This document shows, piece after piece, positions 1 through 8,551 of a DNA stretch of 27,450 nt. Within the stretch, counting starts at the first letter, position 1, and each line of letters begins with the position of its first letter. The notes beneath the pieces were generated by a model that had not been told where the DNA came from, ran no database searches, and worked only from the letters and a program-made list of their open reading frames with translations. The stretch is from the NCBI GenBank assembly GCA_964580495.1, contig CAZOKE010000012.1, positions 1-27,450 of the forward strand, written 5' to 3'. The translations under genes were made by a program, and so were the position numbers. This DNA is from JAIFWV01 sp964580495. Its GTDB lineage: Bacteria; Patescibacteriota; Doudnabacteria; UBA920; O2-02-FULL-48-8.

Positions 1-2055
1 TAGCGAGGTTACTCCACTTACAGCTCCGGCATTGATAGATACGGAGTTAATGGTGTTGGTGGTATTGGCAGTGATGGTTCCAGCTACAGTCAGGGCTCCA
101 CCTGAAGTTAAAGTGTTGGATCCTGAGAAGAATTGGATGTTGCCGGTTGAACCAGAAGCCAGAGTTAATGTCCCTGATCCTTTGGCTGAAAGGGTTAAGT
201 TTTCATTAGTACCGGATGAAAGAGTTGATATTGCCACTCCCCCTCCAGCTGCTGCGGACTTGATGTTAATCCCAGTTGCTGAGGAAGCGGTGGAGGCATC
301 AATGTTGAAGGCTGGGTTGGTGGTGCCATTGGCTCCCACTGCCAGAGCATTGGCGGAAGTGGATGCAATGACCTCACCTCCATTAGCGCTCAACAGTTGA
401 GTAACTGTTAGGGAACCGTTGTTCGTGGTGGTGACACCTGTTTTACCAACTGAAATCGCGGCTGGAGTATTGCCATTGCCAATGAAAATTGTGCCCGCTG
501 TTCCCGTGGCAGTACCGACATTAATATTGACGTTGCCTGAATTAGATGTTGTGCCGGCAGCATTACCAGATGTAATTGAAACATCGGCTGAATTCGTGGA
601 AGCTGCGGACTGGTTTAATGATTTTAAGGTTAATCCGGAGGTTCCTCCTGAAGAAACAGTCAACGCACCGTTTGCCGATAGGTTCGTGGACGAGCCAAGT
701 GAGACATTGCCGGAACCGCCTTGGATAGTTAAGTCGCCGGAGGAAGTTGACCAGGTAGAAGCGCCTTGTGAAGTCACGGTCAAAACTCCAGTGTTGGTAG
801 TATTTAAAATTGTGTTGCCTTGCGCAACCACTTTCAAAGGTGCTGCATTTGAAGTCGCAAGAGTGGAAATGCTTAAAATATAGGATCCTGTGGCAGTCGA
901 TGCGACATTTTCACCAAATGTAAAACCATTTTTACTATTTGTGGTCAAAGACCAGTCCCAAACCTGGGCATTATCGCCGTTATTTATCGTGTTCCCAGTG
1001 GTCGCAGCGGTTAGAGCGGAAAGGGAGGATCCAGTTCCGGCACCACAACTCAAATCCGTTTTGTTACAAAGAATTTTCCACTGACCCCCTTCATATATGT
1101 TAAACTTACCTGTCGAATCCAAAAGAATCGCACCGTTGGTTCCTGTAGGAAGGGCTCCGCTTGCAGCATCCACAACCAACAAATCCGGCGTGGCCGAGCC
1201 AGCGCCGCCATTGGCCGCGCCAATCACTACATTGGCGCTGGTGCCAGTACCCGCTGGTTGCAAGGTAATGTTGCCAGTTGTTGAGGAAATCGAAAATGCA
1301 TTGGAGCCAGTGACGTTTCCGGCAAATGTGACATTCCCTGCCTGATCGACTTTCAATTTGGATCCGCTATTCACCTGAAGATCGATCAAATTGCCGGTAA
1401 AAGTATTCGCCGCGTTTACGAGCAGCGCAGTTCCCGAAGTCAGAGAAGAACCAATTTGAGCATTAGTGGAAGTTACGATCTTGCCGCCAATGTTTATATC
1501 GCCAGTACCGTTCAAGGTAAGGACATTATTGGCGGAAGTTCCGGCAGCGTGCCCGCCAACTGTGTTTGCGTTGAGAGCAAAACCAGAAGATGTGATCTGC
1601 TGCCGTGGTGCAAGTGTTTCAAAAGTAATGTTGTCGCTGGAAACTTCAACTTGAAGGTAAACCGTGTTGTTTGAATTAAAATCATAGTTGAGAGTATCGG
1701 GATACCCGTTGCTGGTATCGCCAATGTTGACGTTGAAAACTCCATTGGCGACTGAACTTGTAACAGTCCCGGGTGATCCCGCTGGCCAAACTTTTGTTCC
1801 GCAGCCAACGGTTGGATTATCCCAAATAGAAAATTTAAAGAAATAATTAGTTCCATTTCCGCCAAGCAGATTTCCAGTAGAATCAGTTAAGCGACCTTGA
1901 TAGCTAATAATGGTCGGAGCACCAGTTGCGGCTTGCGCCACTGCTGGTGTGAAGAAATATGTTTGGACCGGGAAAATATTTGGCAACAACAAACCCAGCA
2001 CCAAAATCGCGATGCTGGCCTGCCCAAATTTAATTTTTGTTTGTTTCCCGATCAT
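1..2055 (-). CDS. Large secreted repeat protein, N-terminal part (runs off the window)
   Basis: A single reading frame of 685 codons is open from ATG at 2055 to the window edge with no stop, so the protein continues beyond it. Residues 1-42 form a signal peptide: basic start, hydrophobic stretch at about 13-30, and an AQA cleavage-like motif. A domain beginning ISYQGRLTDSTGNLLGG follows, a type I associate with Patescibacteria surface proteins. From about residue 150 onward the sequence is low-complexity, rich in Gly, Ser, Thr, Asn and Ala, with recurring pieces such as GNVTFAGNVTGS, LTLASGSTGN and ANTTNTINS. That pattern suggests stacked beta-strands of a fibre or adhesin. It lies 5 bases after a small DNA-binding gene and probably shares its promoter. 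Surface location is inferred from the signal peptide. The binding target is unknown. Confidence 0.8.
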   Translation of the reverse strand, partial: MIGKQTKIKFGQASIAILVLGLLLPNIFPVQTYFFTPAVAQAATGAPTIISYQGRLTDSTGNLLGGNGTNYFFKFSIWDNPTVGCGTKVWPAGSPGTVTSSVANGVFNVNIGDTSNGYPDTLNYDFNSNNTVYLQVEVSSDNITFETLAPRQQITSSGFALNANTVGGHAAGTSANNVLTLNGTGDINIGGKIVTSTNAQIGSSLTSGTALLVNAANTFTGNLIDLQVNSGSKLKVDQAGNVTFAGNVTGSNAFSISSTTGNITLQPAGTGTSANVVIGAANGGAGSATPDLLVVDAASGALPTGTNGAILLDSTGKFNIYEGGQWKILCNKTDLSCGAGTGSSLSALTAATTGNTINNGDNAQVWDWSLTTNSKNGFTFGENVASTATGSYILSISTLATSNAAPLKVVAQGNTILNTTNTGVLTVTSQGASTWSTSSGDLTIQGGSGNVSLGSSTNLSANGALTVSSGGTSGLTLKSLNQSAASTNSADVSITSGNAAGTTSNSGNVNINVGTATGTAGTIFIGNGNTPAAISVGKTGVTTTNNGSLTVTQLLSANGGEVIASTSANALAVGANGTTNPAFNIDASTASSATGINIKSAAAGGGVAISTLSSGTNENLTLSAKGSGTLTLASGSTGNIQFFSGSNTLTSGGALTVAGTITANTTNTINSVSINAGAVSGVTSL

Positions 2056-2060
2056 ACAAC

Positions 2061-2243
2061 TCAAAAGCTCGTCATAATCCGCTTAATAATTTCTTTCTGA
2101 TAGCGTCTATCTCCTCGGCGGCCAATTCGGATAACAGAAATCAGCCCTTCTTTTTCCCAATTACGGAGGGTGTTTGGATGGACGTTTAGAAGCTGGGTCG
2201 CCTCTTTGATTGTTAGAAGTTCTGGTAACTCCTCAAATGACAT
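2061..2243 (-). CDS. Small MerR/excisionase-type helix-turn-helix protein
   Basis: 60 residues. The pattern LLTIKEATQLLNVHPNTLRN, then WEKEGLISVIRIGRRGDRRY, is the MerR-like helix-turn-helix and wing found in excisionases and small regulators (HTH_17 type). There is no effector domain, so it is a stand-alone DNA-binding module. It sits just upstream of the secreted repeat protein, 5 bases away and in the same direction, and downstream of a consensus promoter at 2476-2504. It may regulate the surface-protein gene and itself, which is inference. It could instead be a remnant of a mobile element, but no integrase is nearby. Confidence 0.8.
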   Translation of the reverse strand: MSFEELPELLTIKEATQLLNVHPNTLRNWEKEGLISVIRIGRRGDRRYQKEIIKRIMTSF

Positions 2244-2475
2244 TTTGTTTTTATTTGTGTTTTTTCCGCCACTTTTTCTTCTTTTGGGGCGGATCCGCCT
2301 TTGGCGGAGTTTTGATTTTGGTTTCGAATTCCGGAAGCTAATTTTGGCTTACAGAATTGTTTCAGACACGAAACGGCACAAGAAAAGAGCCGATTTTGGG
2401 CTTATTCTTGTTTTTTGGCTGAGTTAACTTTTGTTTTTGTTTCTAACTTAACAATACTTACTATTGCTTACAAAT

Positions 2476-2504
2476 ATTATAGCAGATTTTTTGGCCAATG
2501 TCAA
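2476..2504 (-). promoter_or_regulatory. Consensus sigma-70-type promoter for HTH gene and surface protein
   Basis: On the minus strand, TTGACA (2499-2504) and TATAAT (2476-2481) are separated by exactly 17 bases, a perfect match to both consensus hexamers. It points to the HTH gene at 2243 and the large surface protein behind it. Confidence 0.8.
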
Positions 2505-2520
2505 CGAATGCTTGACAATA

Positions 2521-2549
2521 AAAACTGCCAGTTTCAAACTGGCAGTTTT
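2521..2549 (-). terminator. Intrinsic terminator after clpP
   Basis: A perfect 14-bp inverted repeat (AAAACTGCCAGTTT and its complement) with T-rich flanks on both sides starts 24 bases past the clpP stop. The flanks would let it work in either direction. Confidence 0.8.
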
Positions 2550-2572
2550 ATTCATTGATGGGCTTTTTTACG

Positions 2573-3178
2573 TTAAATATTTTCTATAACTTTGTCTATG
2601 ATCCCGTAATCTTGGGCTTCACCTGGACTCATAAAGAAGTCGCGATCTGTGTCAGCCTCAATCTTTTTCAGGTTCTGGCCGGTATGTTTCACAAGAATGT
2701 TATTGATCTGGTTTTTGGTGCGGATGATCTCTTTGGCGTGGATTTCTATATCTGAAGCTTGTCCCCCTAAGCCCTGAATTAGTACCTGATGCAGCATTAT
2801 TCGGGAATTCGGAAGTGAAAATCTCTTTCCTGTTTTGCCAGCGGCAAGCAAAACCGCAGCGCCGGAAGCTGCCTGGCCTATACAGACCGTGGACACATCT
2901 GGTTTCACGAACTGCATAGTGTCATAAATCGCTAACGCGGCAGTAACAGACCCGCCCGGTGAGTTGATGTAAAGCCGAATATCCTTTTTCGGATTCTCAG
3001 CATCCAGAAATAGCATTTGGGCTATGACCAAGTTTGCCACATGATCGTCAATGATATCTCCCAAAAAAATAATATTTTCTTTGAGCAGCCGAGAATAAAT
3101 GTCAAACGCGCGTTCACCGAACTGAGATTTTTCGACAACCATCGGAACCAATTGTGAAAAAATTTTTTCTTTATTCAT
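2573..3178 (-). CDS. clpP: ATP-dependent Clp protease proteolytic subunit
   Basis: ClpP is the serine peptidase that assembles into a tetradecamer chamber in the cytoplasm and degrades proteins fed by Clp ATPases. The chosen start gives 201 residues, typical for the family, and begins MNKEKIFSQLVPMVVEKS. The open frame continues 37 codons upstream, but that part overlaps nusA and is basic and unlike ClpP. A GGAG motif sits 7 bases before the chosen ATG. The catalytic triad is visible as Ser105 (GQAASGAAVLL), His130 (RIMLHQ) and Asp180 (DTDRDFFMS). The start overlaps the end of nusA by 8 bases, so the two are probably translationally coupled. A strong terminator follows. No Clp ATPase gene is in the window. 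Confidence 0.96.
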   Translation of the reverse strand: MNKEKIFSQLVPMVVEKSQFGERAFDIYSRLLKENIIFLGDIIDDHVANLVIAQMLFLDAENPKKDIRLYINSPGGSVTAALAIYDTMQFVKPDVSTVCIGQAASGAAVLLAAGKTGKRFSLPNSRIMLHQVLIQGLGGQASDIEIHAKEIIRTKNQINNILVKHTGQNLKKIEADTDRDFFMSPGEAQDYGIIDKVIENI

Positions 3179-4313
3179 TTGATTCTCCTTCTGCGCCCTC
3201 ACCTGCCGGTTCTCTGACCTCGGCTTCAGTTTGGTCAGCCGCCGGTTCGGTGGAGGCAACGGTTTCCGCTCCGTTAATTTTTTCTTCAATGATATCTATT
3301 TTCCATCCGGTCAGGCGGGCAGCCAATCGCACATTCTGCCCGGCCTTGCCGATAGCCAAAGAAAGTTGGTCTTCCAAAACTCCAACCTTCGCTTCCTTGG
3401 TTTCTTCGTTGAGCACGACATTCAAAATTTTGGCTGGCGAAAGTGCGTTGGCGATAAACTTTACGGAATCTTCACTCCAGGAAATAATATCGATCTTTTC
3501 GCCATTGAGTTCGCTCATGACAACTTGCACCCGAGTCCCGCGTTGGCCAACGCAAGCGCCGATTGCGTCCACACCTTCTTGTGAAGACCAGACCGCAATT
3601 TTTGTCCTTGATCCGGCTTCTCTCGCGATCGATTTGATCTCGACTATACCGTTGGCTATTTCTGGTACTTCTATTTCGAACAGTCTTCGAACAACATCTG
3701 GATGCGACCTGGACAAAGTTATTTTCGGCCCTTTAGCCGTTGGTTCGACATGGAGAATCAAGACTTTAATCCGGGCGCCTATTGAATATTTTTCCCCCCG
3801 TATCTGCTCGGAGGGGAACAGCACTCCTGTGGCTTTTCCCAAGTCGACTAAGATTGTGTCGCCTTCCACGCGCTGCACCATGCCGGATACCAGTTGGCGC
3901 TCTTTACCTTTGTATTCCGAAAACATTACGCCTCGTTCTGCTTCTCTGATTTTTTGGACAATTACCTGCTTGGCAGTTTGGGCTGCGATGCGGCCGAACT
4001 TTGCCCCGGTTTTCGGAGAGATGTCGATTTTAATTTCATCTCCGATTTTGGGGGATTTTTTAAATTCTTTGGCTTGTTCTAAGGTTATTTCTTTGACTGG
4101 ATCCAAAACCTCTTCCACAACTTTCTTTACGTCATAGACTTTGGTTCCCAGGGTTTCCGGTATAAATTCAACGACAATATTTTGGTCCTTTTTGCCGTAA
4201 TCCTTGCGAAAAGCCGCAGCCAAGGAAACTTCGATCATTTTAAGGATTTCTTCCTTGCTGATGTCTTTTTCTTCAGCTATTTGGTTTAAGGCCTGCTCAA
4301 ATGCATCATTCAT
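3171..4313 (-). CDS. nusA: Transcription termination/antitermination factor NusA
   Basis: 380 residues with the NusA order: N-terminal RNA-polymerase-binding domain (about 1-130), S1 domain (about 137-200, including VSGMVQRVEGDTILVDLG), then two KH domains (GxxG motifs in GACVGQRGTRV and LAIGKAGQNVRLAA). It ends in an acidic Glu/Ala-rich tail of about 35 residues in place of the C-terminal repeats of E. coli NusA. It binds RNA polymerase and nascent RNA and modulates pausing and termination. It lies upstream of and overlaps clpP; rimP, the usual neighbour, is absent and a yraN-like gene precedes. The upstream 170 bases carry palindromes and no clear Shine-Dalgarno close to ATG 4313; a GAAAGGAG lies about 60 bases further up. 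Confidence 0.95.
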   Translation of the reverse strand: MNDAFEQALNQIAEEKDISKEEILKMIEVSLAAAFRKDYGKKDQNIVVEFIPETLGTKVYDVKKVVEEVLDPVKEITLEQAKEFKKSPKIGDEIKIDISPKTGAKFGRIAAQTAKQVIVQKIREAERGVMFSEYKGKERQLVSGMVQRVEGDTILVDLGKATGVLFPSEQIRGEKYSIGARIKVLILHVEPTAKGPKITLSRSHPDVVRRLFEIEVPEIANGIVEIKSIAREAGSRTKIAVWSSQEGVDAIGACVGQRGTRVQVVMSELNGEKIDIISWSEDSVKFIANALSPAKILNVVLNEETKEAKVGVLEDQLSLAIGKAGQNVRLAARLTGWKIDIIEEKINGAETVASTEPAADQTEAEVREPAGEGAEGESNE

Positions 4314-4397
4314 ACGTCGCGTCGGGTTGACACTTCGCGATCTGCTTCGCAGATGCGCTACGGTCTACGTGCCGCTCCTTTCAAAAAATTTGTTCTC

Positions 4398-4414
4398 GCC
4401 CGCCAGTGGCGGGC
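4398..4414. repeat. Dispersed intergenic palindrome (GCCCGCC-AGT-GGCGGGC)
   Basis: A perfect 7-bp stem with a 3-base loop between yraN and nusA. A related hairpin with a similar downstream flank (GGGC, G or T, GCGAC) lies at 25999-26023, which suggests a dispersed repeat family rather than a local regulatory site. Confidence 0.5.
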
Positions 4415-4463
4415 TGCGACTCTAATTTTTTGTTAATTAATATTCCTAAACTGGTGAAAAAAG

Positions 4464-4484
4464 AAACGAGCTTAATGCTCGTTT
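4464..4484 (-). terminator. Intrinsic terminator at the end of the yraN gene
   Basis: AAACGAGC and GCTCGTTT form an 8-bp stem around a 5-base loop, followed on the minus strand by CTTTTTTC. The stem overlaps the yraN stop codon, so nusA is probably transcribed from its own promoter. Confidence 0.75.
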
Positions 4485-4854
4485 AATCAGAATCTTCTAT
4501 AGCGTTCGGTAGTATTATAACAGGCCTAAGTTTATTGTCAATATCCACGGCAGCCACGTCAATCCGGTAATTATAGTCTAAGTAGTTGGGGTGCAGCCGT
4601 AAATAAAGGTGCACCATGGTCACAAGCTTGCGCTGCTTGTAAAAATCTACCGACTCAAACGGACCGCCAAATTTGGAATTGCTGCGAGTTTTTACTTCAA
4701 CGAAAACCAGGTCCTTGTCTTTGCTCACCACCAAATCCAATTCGCCACGCTGTTTGCCGTAAGGAAAAATAAAATTGCGGTCCAAAATCTTGTATCCAAG
4801 CTTTTGATAATATGCCGCAACTTTATCTTCACCGAGTCTGCCTAATTTTGTCAT
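4483..4854 (-). CDS. yraN: YraN/UPF0102 family endonuclease-like protein
   Basis: 123 residues, the usual length of the UPF0102 family. It shows the PD-(D/E)XK-like core: an N-terminal LGRLGEDKVAAYY helix, GELDLVV, and LVFVEVKTRSN. This fold is shared with archaeal Holliday-junction resolvases, but the biochemical role of UPF0102 proteins is unsettled. It is the last gene of a cotranscribed set (ymdB, methyltransferase, membrane protein, yraN); its ATG directly abuts the stop of the preceding membrane protein, and its stop lies within a terminator hairpin. Confidence 0.9.
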   Translation of the reverse strand: MTKLGRLGEDKVAAYYQKLGYKILDRNFIFPYGKQRGELDLVVSKDKDLVFVEVKTRSNSKFGGPFESVDFYKQRKLVTMVHLYLRLHPNYLDYNYRIDVAAVDIDNKLRPVIILPNAIEDSD

Positions 4855-5247
4855 TTATTTTCTGGAAGGAATGTATTTGGAATTCAGTACCTGTTTATCA
4901 AACTCCCTTTTTTCGACCCTGAAACTAGTTACTAAATATTTCACGATAAAAATTAACCAGATAAGAGCCAGGACAGCAACCAGGCCTGCCCAATACCTGT
5001 CGGCAAAAATAGGAGTGTTTTCATAACGCAAACCAGCCCAGACCAAACCGGAAAAGCCCATGGTCAATCCCAAGTTGGCAATCTTGTTCCAAAGCTTGCG
5101 ATAGACCTCATGCGCCATAAATCGCAAGGTCAGTTTCAGAACAAGCCCAACAATGGTGAGCGCAAGAAAGAACCACAGAAAATAATAATCATAATTCAAT
5201 AGTTCCGAAGAGGGTTGGATAAACCAAAAGTATGATTGTCGCCACAT
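4855..5247 (-). CDS. Small integral membrane protein of unknown function
   Basis: 130 residues with three hydrophobic segments at about 20-40, 58-75 and 84-107, and a basic C-terminal tail (RVEKREFDKQVLNSKY). I do not recognise a family. It lies between a methyltransferase gene (1-base gap) and yraN (abutting), in the same direction, and is almost certainly cotranscribed. The closely packed tryptophans and aromatic residues near the membrane boundaries support a true membrane protein. No catalytic motif is visible. Confidence 0.75.
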   Translation of the reverse strand: MWRQSYFWFIQPSSELLNYDYYFLWFFLALTIVGLVLKLTLRFMAHEVYRKLWNKIANLGLTMGFSGLVWAGLRYENTPIFADRYWAGLVAVLALIWLIFIVKYLVTSFRVEKREFDKQVLNSKYIPSRK

Positions 5248-5248
5248 A

Positions 5249-5785
5249 TTATTTATTAAAGATTAATCCGTAATGATATTGGTCGGTTTCCAGTTTGTTG
5301 TTGAAATGCAGGTTGGCTTGCTGTGCCAGGGTCTTCACCTCCGCTGCCGGTACGCGATCGGCAACGCTAGGCCCAATCGGGCTTGGAACATCATTCCAAT
5401 CAATGATCAACATCCGTCCGCCAGTTTTGAGAGCCTGGTAAGCCAGTTCAAATAAATTCTTACGATTTTTTATTTGATGCAACACATTCGATACAACCAC
5501 GAAATCAAAAGATCCGACTGGAAACTCCGCCAGCTTAGCAACTTCCAAATCTTTGCGCAAAGTTCGAAGATTCCTCAGATTCTGCATGCGGGCCATGGCT
5601 TGCACATGTTCCAAAGATTGTTCCAGAATATCAACTACAGTTACAAAGCCCGATTCCCCTACCATTTTAGCCGCGGCCAGAGCGAAAAATCCACTGCCCG
5701 CCCCTAAGTCTAAGACCTGGGAATTCCTGGTCAAACCGGTGCGGAACAAAACCTGCTCGGGATCCAAAAATTTTGTGTTAGACAT
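5249..5785 (-). CDS. Class I SAM-dependent methyltransferase
   Basis: 178 residues. Motif I for S-adenosylmethionine binding is VLDLGAGSGFFAL (about 24-36), followed by the acidic motif II (VTVVDILEQ) and motif III/IV (FDFVVVSNVLHQIKN). The layout is that of the Methyltransf_11/25 (UbiE-like) group, and the protein is shorter than UbiE itself. The substrate cannot be told from sequence. It follows ymdB by 11 bases and precedes the small membrane protein by 1 base, so it belongs to the ymdB transcription unit. Confidence 0.85.
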   Translation of the reverse strand: MSNTKFLDPEQVLFRTGLTRNSQVLDLGAGSGFFALAAAKMVGESGFVTVVDILEQSLEHVQAMARMQNLRNLRTLRKDLEVAKLAEFPVGSFDFVVVSNVLHQIKNRKNLFELAYQALKTGGRMLIIDWNDVPSPIGPSVADRVPAAEVKTLAQQANLHFNNKLETDQYHYGLIFNK

Positions 5786-5796
5786 TTTGATTTTAA

Positions 5797-6612
5797 TTAT
5801 ATTTCAGCAATTTTATGCACCCCTTGGATATTGGCTGCTTTTCCGGTCAGCTCATCCACCTCTATAATAACATAACTTAATTCGGCTTTGTTAGCCTCTT
5901 CCGGTATATCGAAAGGCACCCAGGTACCGGTGGTAAACCGCTGCAGTGATAATTCTTTTACCACACCCAAAACCGTTCCGGCCGCTCCGCACATTCCGAC
6001 ATCGGTAATGTAGCCTGTGCCGCCGGGAAGAATTTTGTAATCCGCAGTCGGGACATGGGTGTGCGTGCCCAAAACGGCTGTGACTTTGCAGTCGACAAAA
6101 TAACCAAACGCAATTTTTTCGCTTGTGGCTTCTGCGTGAAAATCGATGATGGTTGCTACCGGCTTTTCGACCTGCTCTCGAGTAAGCCAGTCGTTAATTT
6201 GGGCAAAGGGGGAATCAATTTGATCGTGAAATTGTTTTTCCATGAAAACCTGGCCCATAAAATTGCCAACCAGCACTTTGCCTTTTTTGGTGTCTATGAA
6301 CACAGCCGAACTCCCGGGATAATCGCCTTGGATATTTGACGGCCGGGCCAAAATGTTTCCGTATTTTTTGAAGACTTCATCCCCGAGTTCTTTTTTCGAA
6401 AATATGTGGTTGCCCCCGGTGAAGCCGTTGACTCCCGCGCGCAACATTTCTTCCAAAGTTTTTACAGTCACTCCTTTGCCGTGCGCCAAATTTTCGACAT
6501 TCGCCAACACCAGATCCGGTTTCTGCGAATCCAAAATCTCCGGCAAAGCAGCCTTCACCACTTTCCGTCCAGGCTCGCCACAGATATCTCCGAAGAATAC
6601 TATTTTAAGCAT
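5797..6612 (-). CDS. ymdB: YmdB-family metallophosphoesterase
   Basis: 271 residues of the TIGR00282/YmdB family. Metal-site motifs are visible in order: FFGDICGEPGR (about 7-17), NVENLAHGKG, GGNHIF, DFHAEATSEK and GTHTHVPTAD. In Bacillus subtilis YmdB is reported as a 2',3'-cyclic-nucleotide phosphodiesterase that affects biofilm genes and is encoded next to RNase Y. Here it likewise follows rny, after a 119-base gap filled by a complex inverted repeat. Cytoplasmic role in RNA or nucleotide turnover is inferred from family and context. Confidence 0.92.
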   Translation of the reverse strand: MLKIVFFGDICGEPGRKVVKAALPEILDSQKPDLVLANVENLAHGKGVTVKTLEEMLRAGVNGFTGGNHIFSKKELGDEVFKKYGNILARPSNIQGDYPGSSAVFIDTKKGKVLVGNFMGQVFMEKQFHDQIDSPFAQINDWLTREQVEKPVATIIDFHAEATSEKIAFGYFVDCKVTAVLGTHTHVPTADYKILPGGTGYITDVGMCGAAGTVLGVVKELSLQRFTTGTWVPFDIPEEANKAELSYVIIEVDELTGKAANIQGVHKIAEI

Positions 6613-6629
6613 ACACCTACCATTAATGA

Positions 6630-6725
6630 GGTCAGCTGTTTTTTCGAGGACAACGTCGAAGGCTTTCCAATGCCTGAGACTTTAGTCCGCTTCAGCGGAC
6701 ATGTCCGAGAAAAAACGGTCTGACC
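6630..6725. repeat. Long imperfect inverted repeat between rny and ymdB
   Basis: Outer arms at 6630-6652 and 6702-6725 are imperfect complements (GGTCAG...GTTTTTTC...GGACA against its reverse). Nested inside is a perfect 7-bp stem GTCCGCT-TC-AGCGGAC at 6685-6700. It could act as a processing or partial termination structure in the rny-ymdB transcript, or be a dispersed repeat. Confidence 0.55.
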
Positions 6726-6731
6726 GAATGT

Positions 6732-8249
6732 CTATCTTGCATACTCGACAACTCTTGTTTCCCTAATCACCATGACTCGAATTTCTCCAGGATATTTTAG
6801 ATCCTGCTCAATTTTATTCGCAATGTCGCGGGCGAGTTTGGTCGCACCCCAATCGTCAATCTTTTCCGGCTTGACGAAGATGCGGATTTCGCGCCCGGCT
6901 TGGATTGCATAAACACGATCCACGCCTTCAAAACTGTGCGCGACGTTTTCCAATTCTTCCAAGCGCTTAACGTAATTTTCGTAAGTATCGCGCCTCGCAC
7001 CCGGCCTGGATCCCGATATATTATCAGCGGCATCCACTATTGCGGCTTCAATTGAACTATATTCGACATCGCCGTGATGAGCCTCAATAGCGTTGACAAT
7101 TTTGTCCGGCAAATTGAATTTTTGGGCAATCTGTTTGCCGATTTCCACGTGGGTTCCTTCCATATCCTGGTCCAGAGCTTTGCCGATGTCATGCAGCAGA
7201 GCGCCTTGCTTGACTGTTTGGACGTCTGCTCCGACTTCTTCAGCCATCAGTGCGGCAAGTTTGGCCATTTCCACCGAATGCTTCAAAACATTCTGGCCGT
7301 AGCTGGTGCGGAATTTAAGCCGGCCTACCAGCTGCACCAATTTCGGAGGAAAATTGGCGATTCCCAACTCATAAACCGCGGCCTCACCCGCCTCTTTAAT
7401 CTGTTCGGCAATTTCTTTTTTGGCTTTTTCGGTCGCCTCTTCGATTTTTGCCGGATGAATGCGGCCGTCCTGGATCAATTTTTCCAAAGCAATTTTAGCT
7501 ATGTGCCGTCGGACAGAGTTAAAACCCGAAATCACAACGACATCCGGGGTATCGTCTACTATGACTTCCACACCAAGCATTTGCTCAAAGGTCCGGATGT
7601 TGCGGCCTTCTTTGCCGATGATTCGCCCTTTCATTTCTTCGCTGGGCAGAGTCACGGCGGTGGTGGTTTGTTCACTCGTGACTTCAGAGGCGCAACGTTG
7701 GATTGCCAAAGATACAATTTCTCGGGCTTTTTTGTCTGCATCTTCGCGCGCGGATGCGATGAGCTTGCGGGTCAAACTGGCCAGCTCTTCTTTCATATTC
7801 TTCTCGGTGGCTTCCAGCAAAACTCGTTTGGCATCCTCCAGGTTCAAATTGGAAATTTTTTGAAGTTGCTCCAGCTGGCGCGCCCGTATTTCTTTCAGCT
7901 CATCATGAGTTTTGGTTAAATCCGCCTGCTTTTTTGCCAGATCAGATTTGGATTGCTCCAATTCGGAAAGTTTCCGGTCAAGTTCTGCATCTTTCCGGTT
8001 TAAGCGTTCTTCTACTTTGAGAATTTGGTTACGGAACTCCTGCTCGCTTTTCTTGGCCTGGTCCACTATCTCTAAAGCTTTAGACTTGGCTTCCAGCAGG
8101 ATTTCTTTTTCTTTGGTTTTTGCTTCCTCAATGCTCTTTTGAACTCTGGCTTCAATCGAGTTGACCCTGTTTGCTATTTGGACCTTGCGGATGTAGTATC
8201 CGGCCAGCGCACCGGCGATCAGTCCGACTGCGGCATAAATTAACTGCAT
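6732..8249 (-). CDS. rny: Ribonuclease Y
   Basis: 505 residues with the full RNase Y architecture: one N-terminal membrane helix (about 4-20), a long Lys/Glu-rich coiled coil (about 30-180), a KH domain with the GKEG loop at 212-215, and an HD domain with the metal-binding His353-Asp354 in LLHDIGKALD. It is a membrane-anchored endoribonuclease that initiates mRNA decay in bacteria lacking RNase E. A promoter and a 220-base leader with a hairpin precede it, and ymdB follows, as in Firmicutes. The start is the only reasonable ATG before the membrane helix; AGG lies about 11 bases upstream. Confidence 0.96.
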   Translation of the reverse strand: MQLIYAAVGLIAGALAGYYIRKVQIANRVNSIEARVQKSIEEAKTKEKEILLEAKSKALEIVDQAKKSEQEFRNQILKVEERLNRKDAELDRKLSELEQSKSDLAKKQADLTKTHDELKEIRARQLEQLQKISNLNLEDAKRVLLEATEKNMKEELASLTRKLIASAREDADKKAREIVSLAIQRCASEVTSEQTTTAVTLPSEEMKGRIIGKEGRNIRTFEQMLGVEVIVDDTPDVVVISGFNSVRRHIAKIALEKLIQDGRIHPAKIEEATEKAKKEIAEQIKEAGEAAVYELGIANFPPKLVQLVGRLKFRTSYGQNVLKHSVEMAKLAALMAEEVGADVQTVKQGALLHDIGKALDQDMEGTHVEIGKQIAQKFNLPDKIVNAIEAHHGDVEYSSIEAAIVDAADNISGSRPGARRDTYENYVKRLEELENVAHSFEGVDRVYAIQAGREIRIFVKPEKIDDWGATKLARDIANKIEQDLKYPGEIRVMVIRETRVVEYAR

Positions 8250-8477
8250 AAAAATAAAAACCTTTCCAATCTAGTTGGCCGCAAGGTTTAGAAAAAGTTT
8301 GTATCAAATATTAAAACAGCTCAAAGTGCCCTTTTTTAGAAGAAGGGCTGAGTTTCAAAGGTAAATTGGACACAAATGATTCTCTATTCATGTACTTGCA
8401 ACCATTTTACTAGGATTCAATTAAATGGATAATCTGTTCAAAGCTTAATCTTTCGCCATGCGGCGGAAGCTGACCTA

Positions 8478-8506
8478 ACTATAACACAAACCGGCTGTTA
8501 CTTCAA
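8478..8506 (-). promoter_or_regulatory. Promoter of rny
   Basis: Minus-strand TTGAAG (8501-8506) and TATAGT (8478-8483) with 17-base spacing. It would give a leader of about 220 bases before the rny ATG. Confidence 0.6.
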
Positions 8507-8522
8507 TTAACCGTTTTCAGCA

Positions 8523-8551
8523 TTGACGCGAGCAAAACCAACTACTAAAAT
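8523..8551 (+). promoter_or_regulatory. Promoter of sodA
   Basis: Plus-strand TTGACG (8523-8528) and TAAAAT (8546-8551) with 17-base spacing, about 70 bases ahead of the sodA start codon. Confidence 0.6.

Larger units (their letters stand above)
2244..2572. other. Intergenic region between clpP and the HTH gene
   Basis: About 330 bases without a gene. It holds the clpP-side terminator (2521-2549), a consensus minus-strand promoter (2476-2504) and a leader of roughly 225 bases to the HTH gene. The leader contains overlapping palindromes at 2288-2308 (GGCGGATCCGCC, then TCCGCC-TTT-GGCGGA) that cannot form together. The rest is T-rich on the plus strand with no ORF I believe in. Confidence 0.6.

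Noticed and set aside
32..1674. Several plus-strand reading frames of 60-150 codons rich in Val, Pro and Ala
   Set aside because: They are antisense shadows of the low-complexity repeat protein on the minus strand, which has one continuous frame with a signal peptide.
3154..4137. A 327-codon plus-strand frame opposite nusA
   Set aside because: It is antisense to a clear NusA with S1 and KH domains; its own translation is Ser-rich and without any domain.
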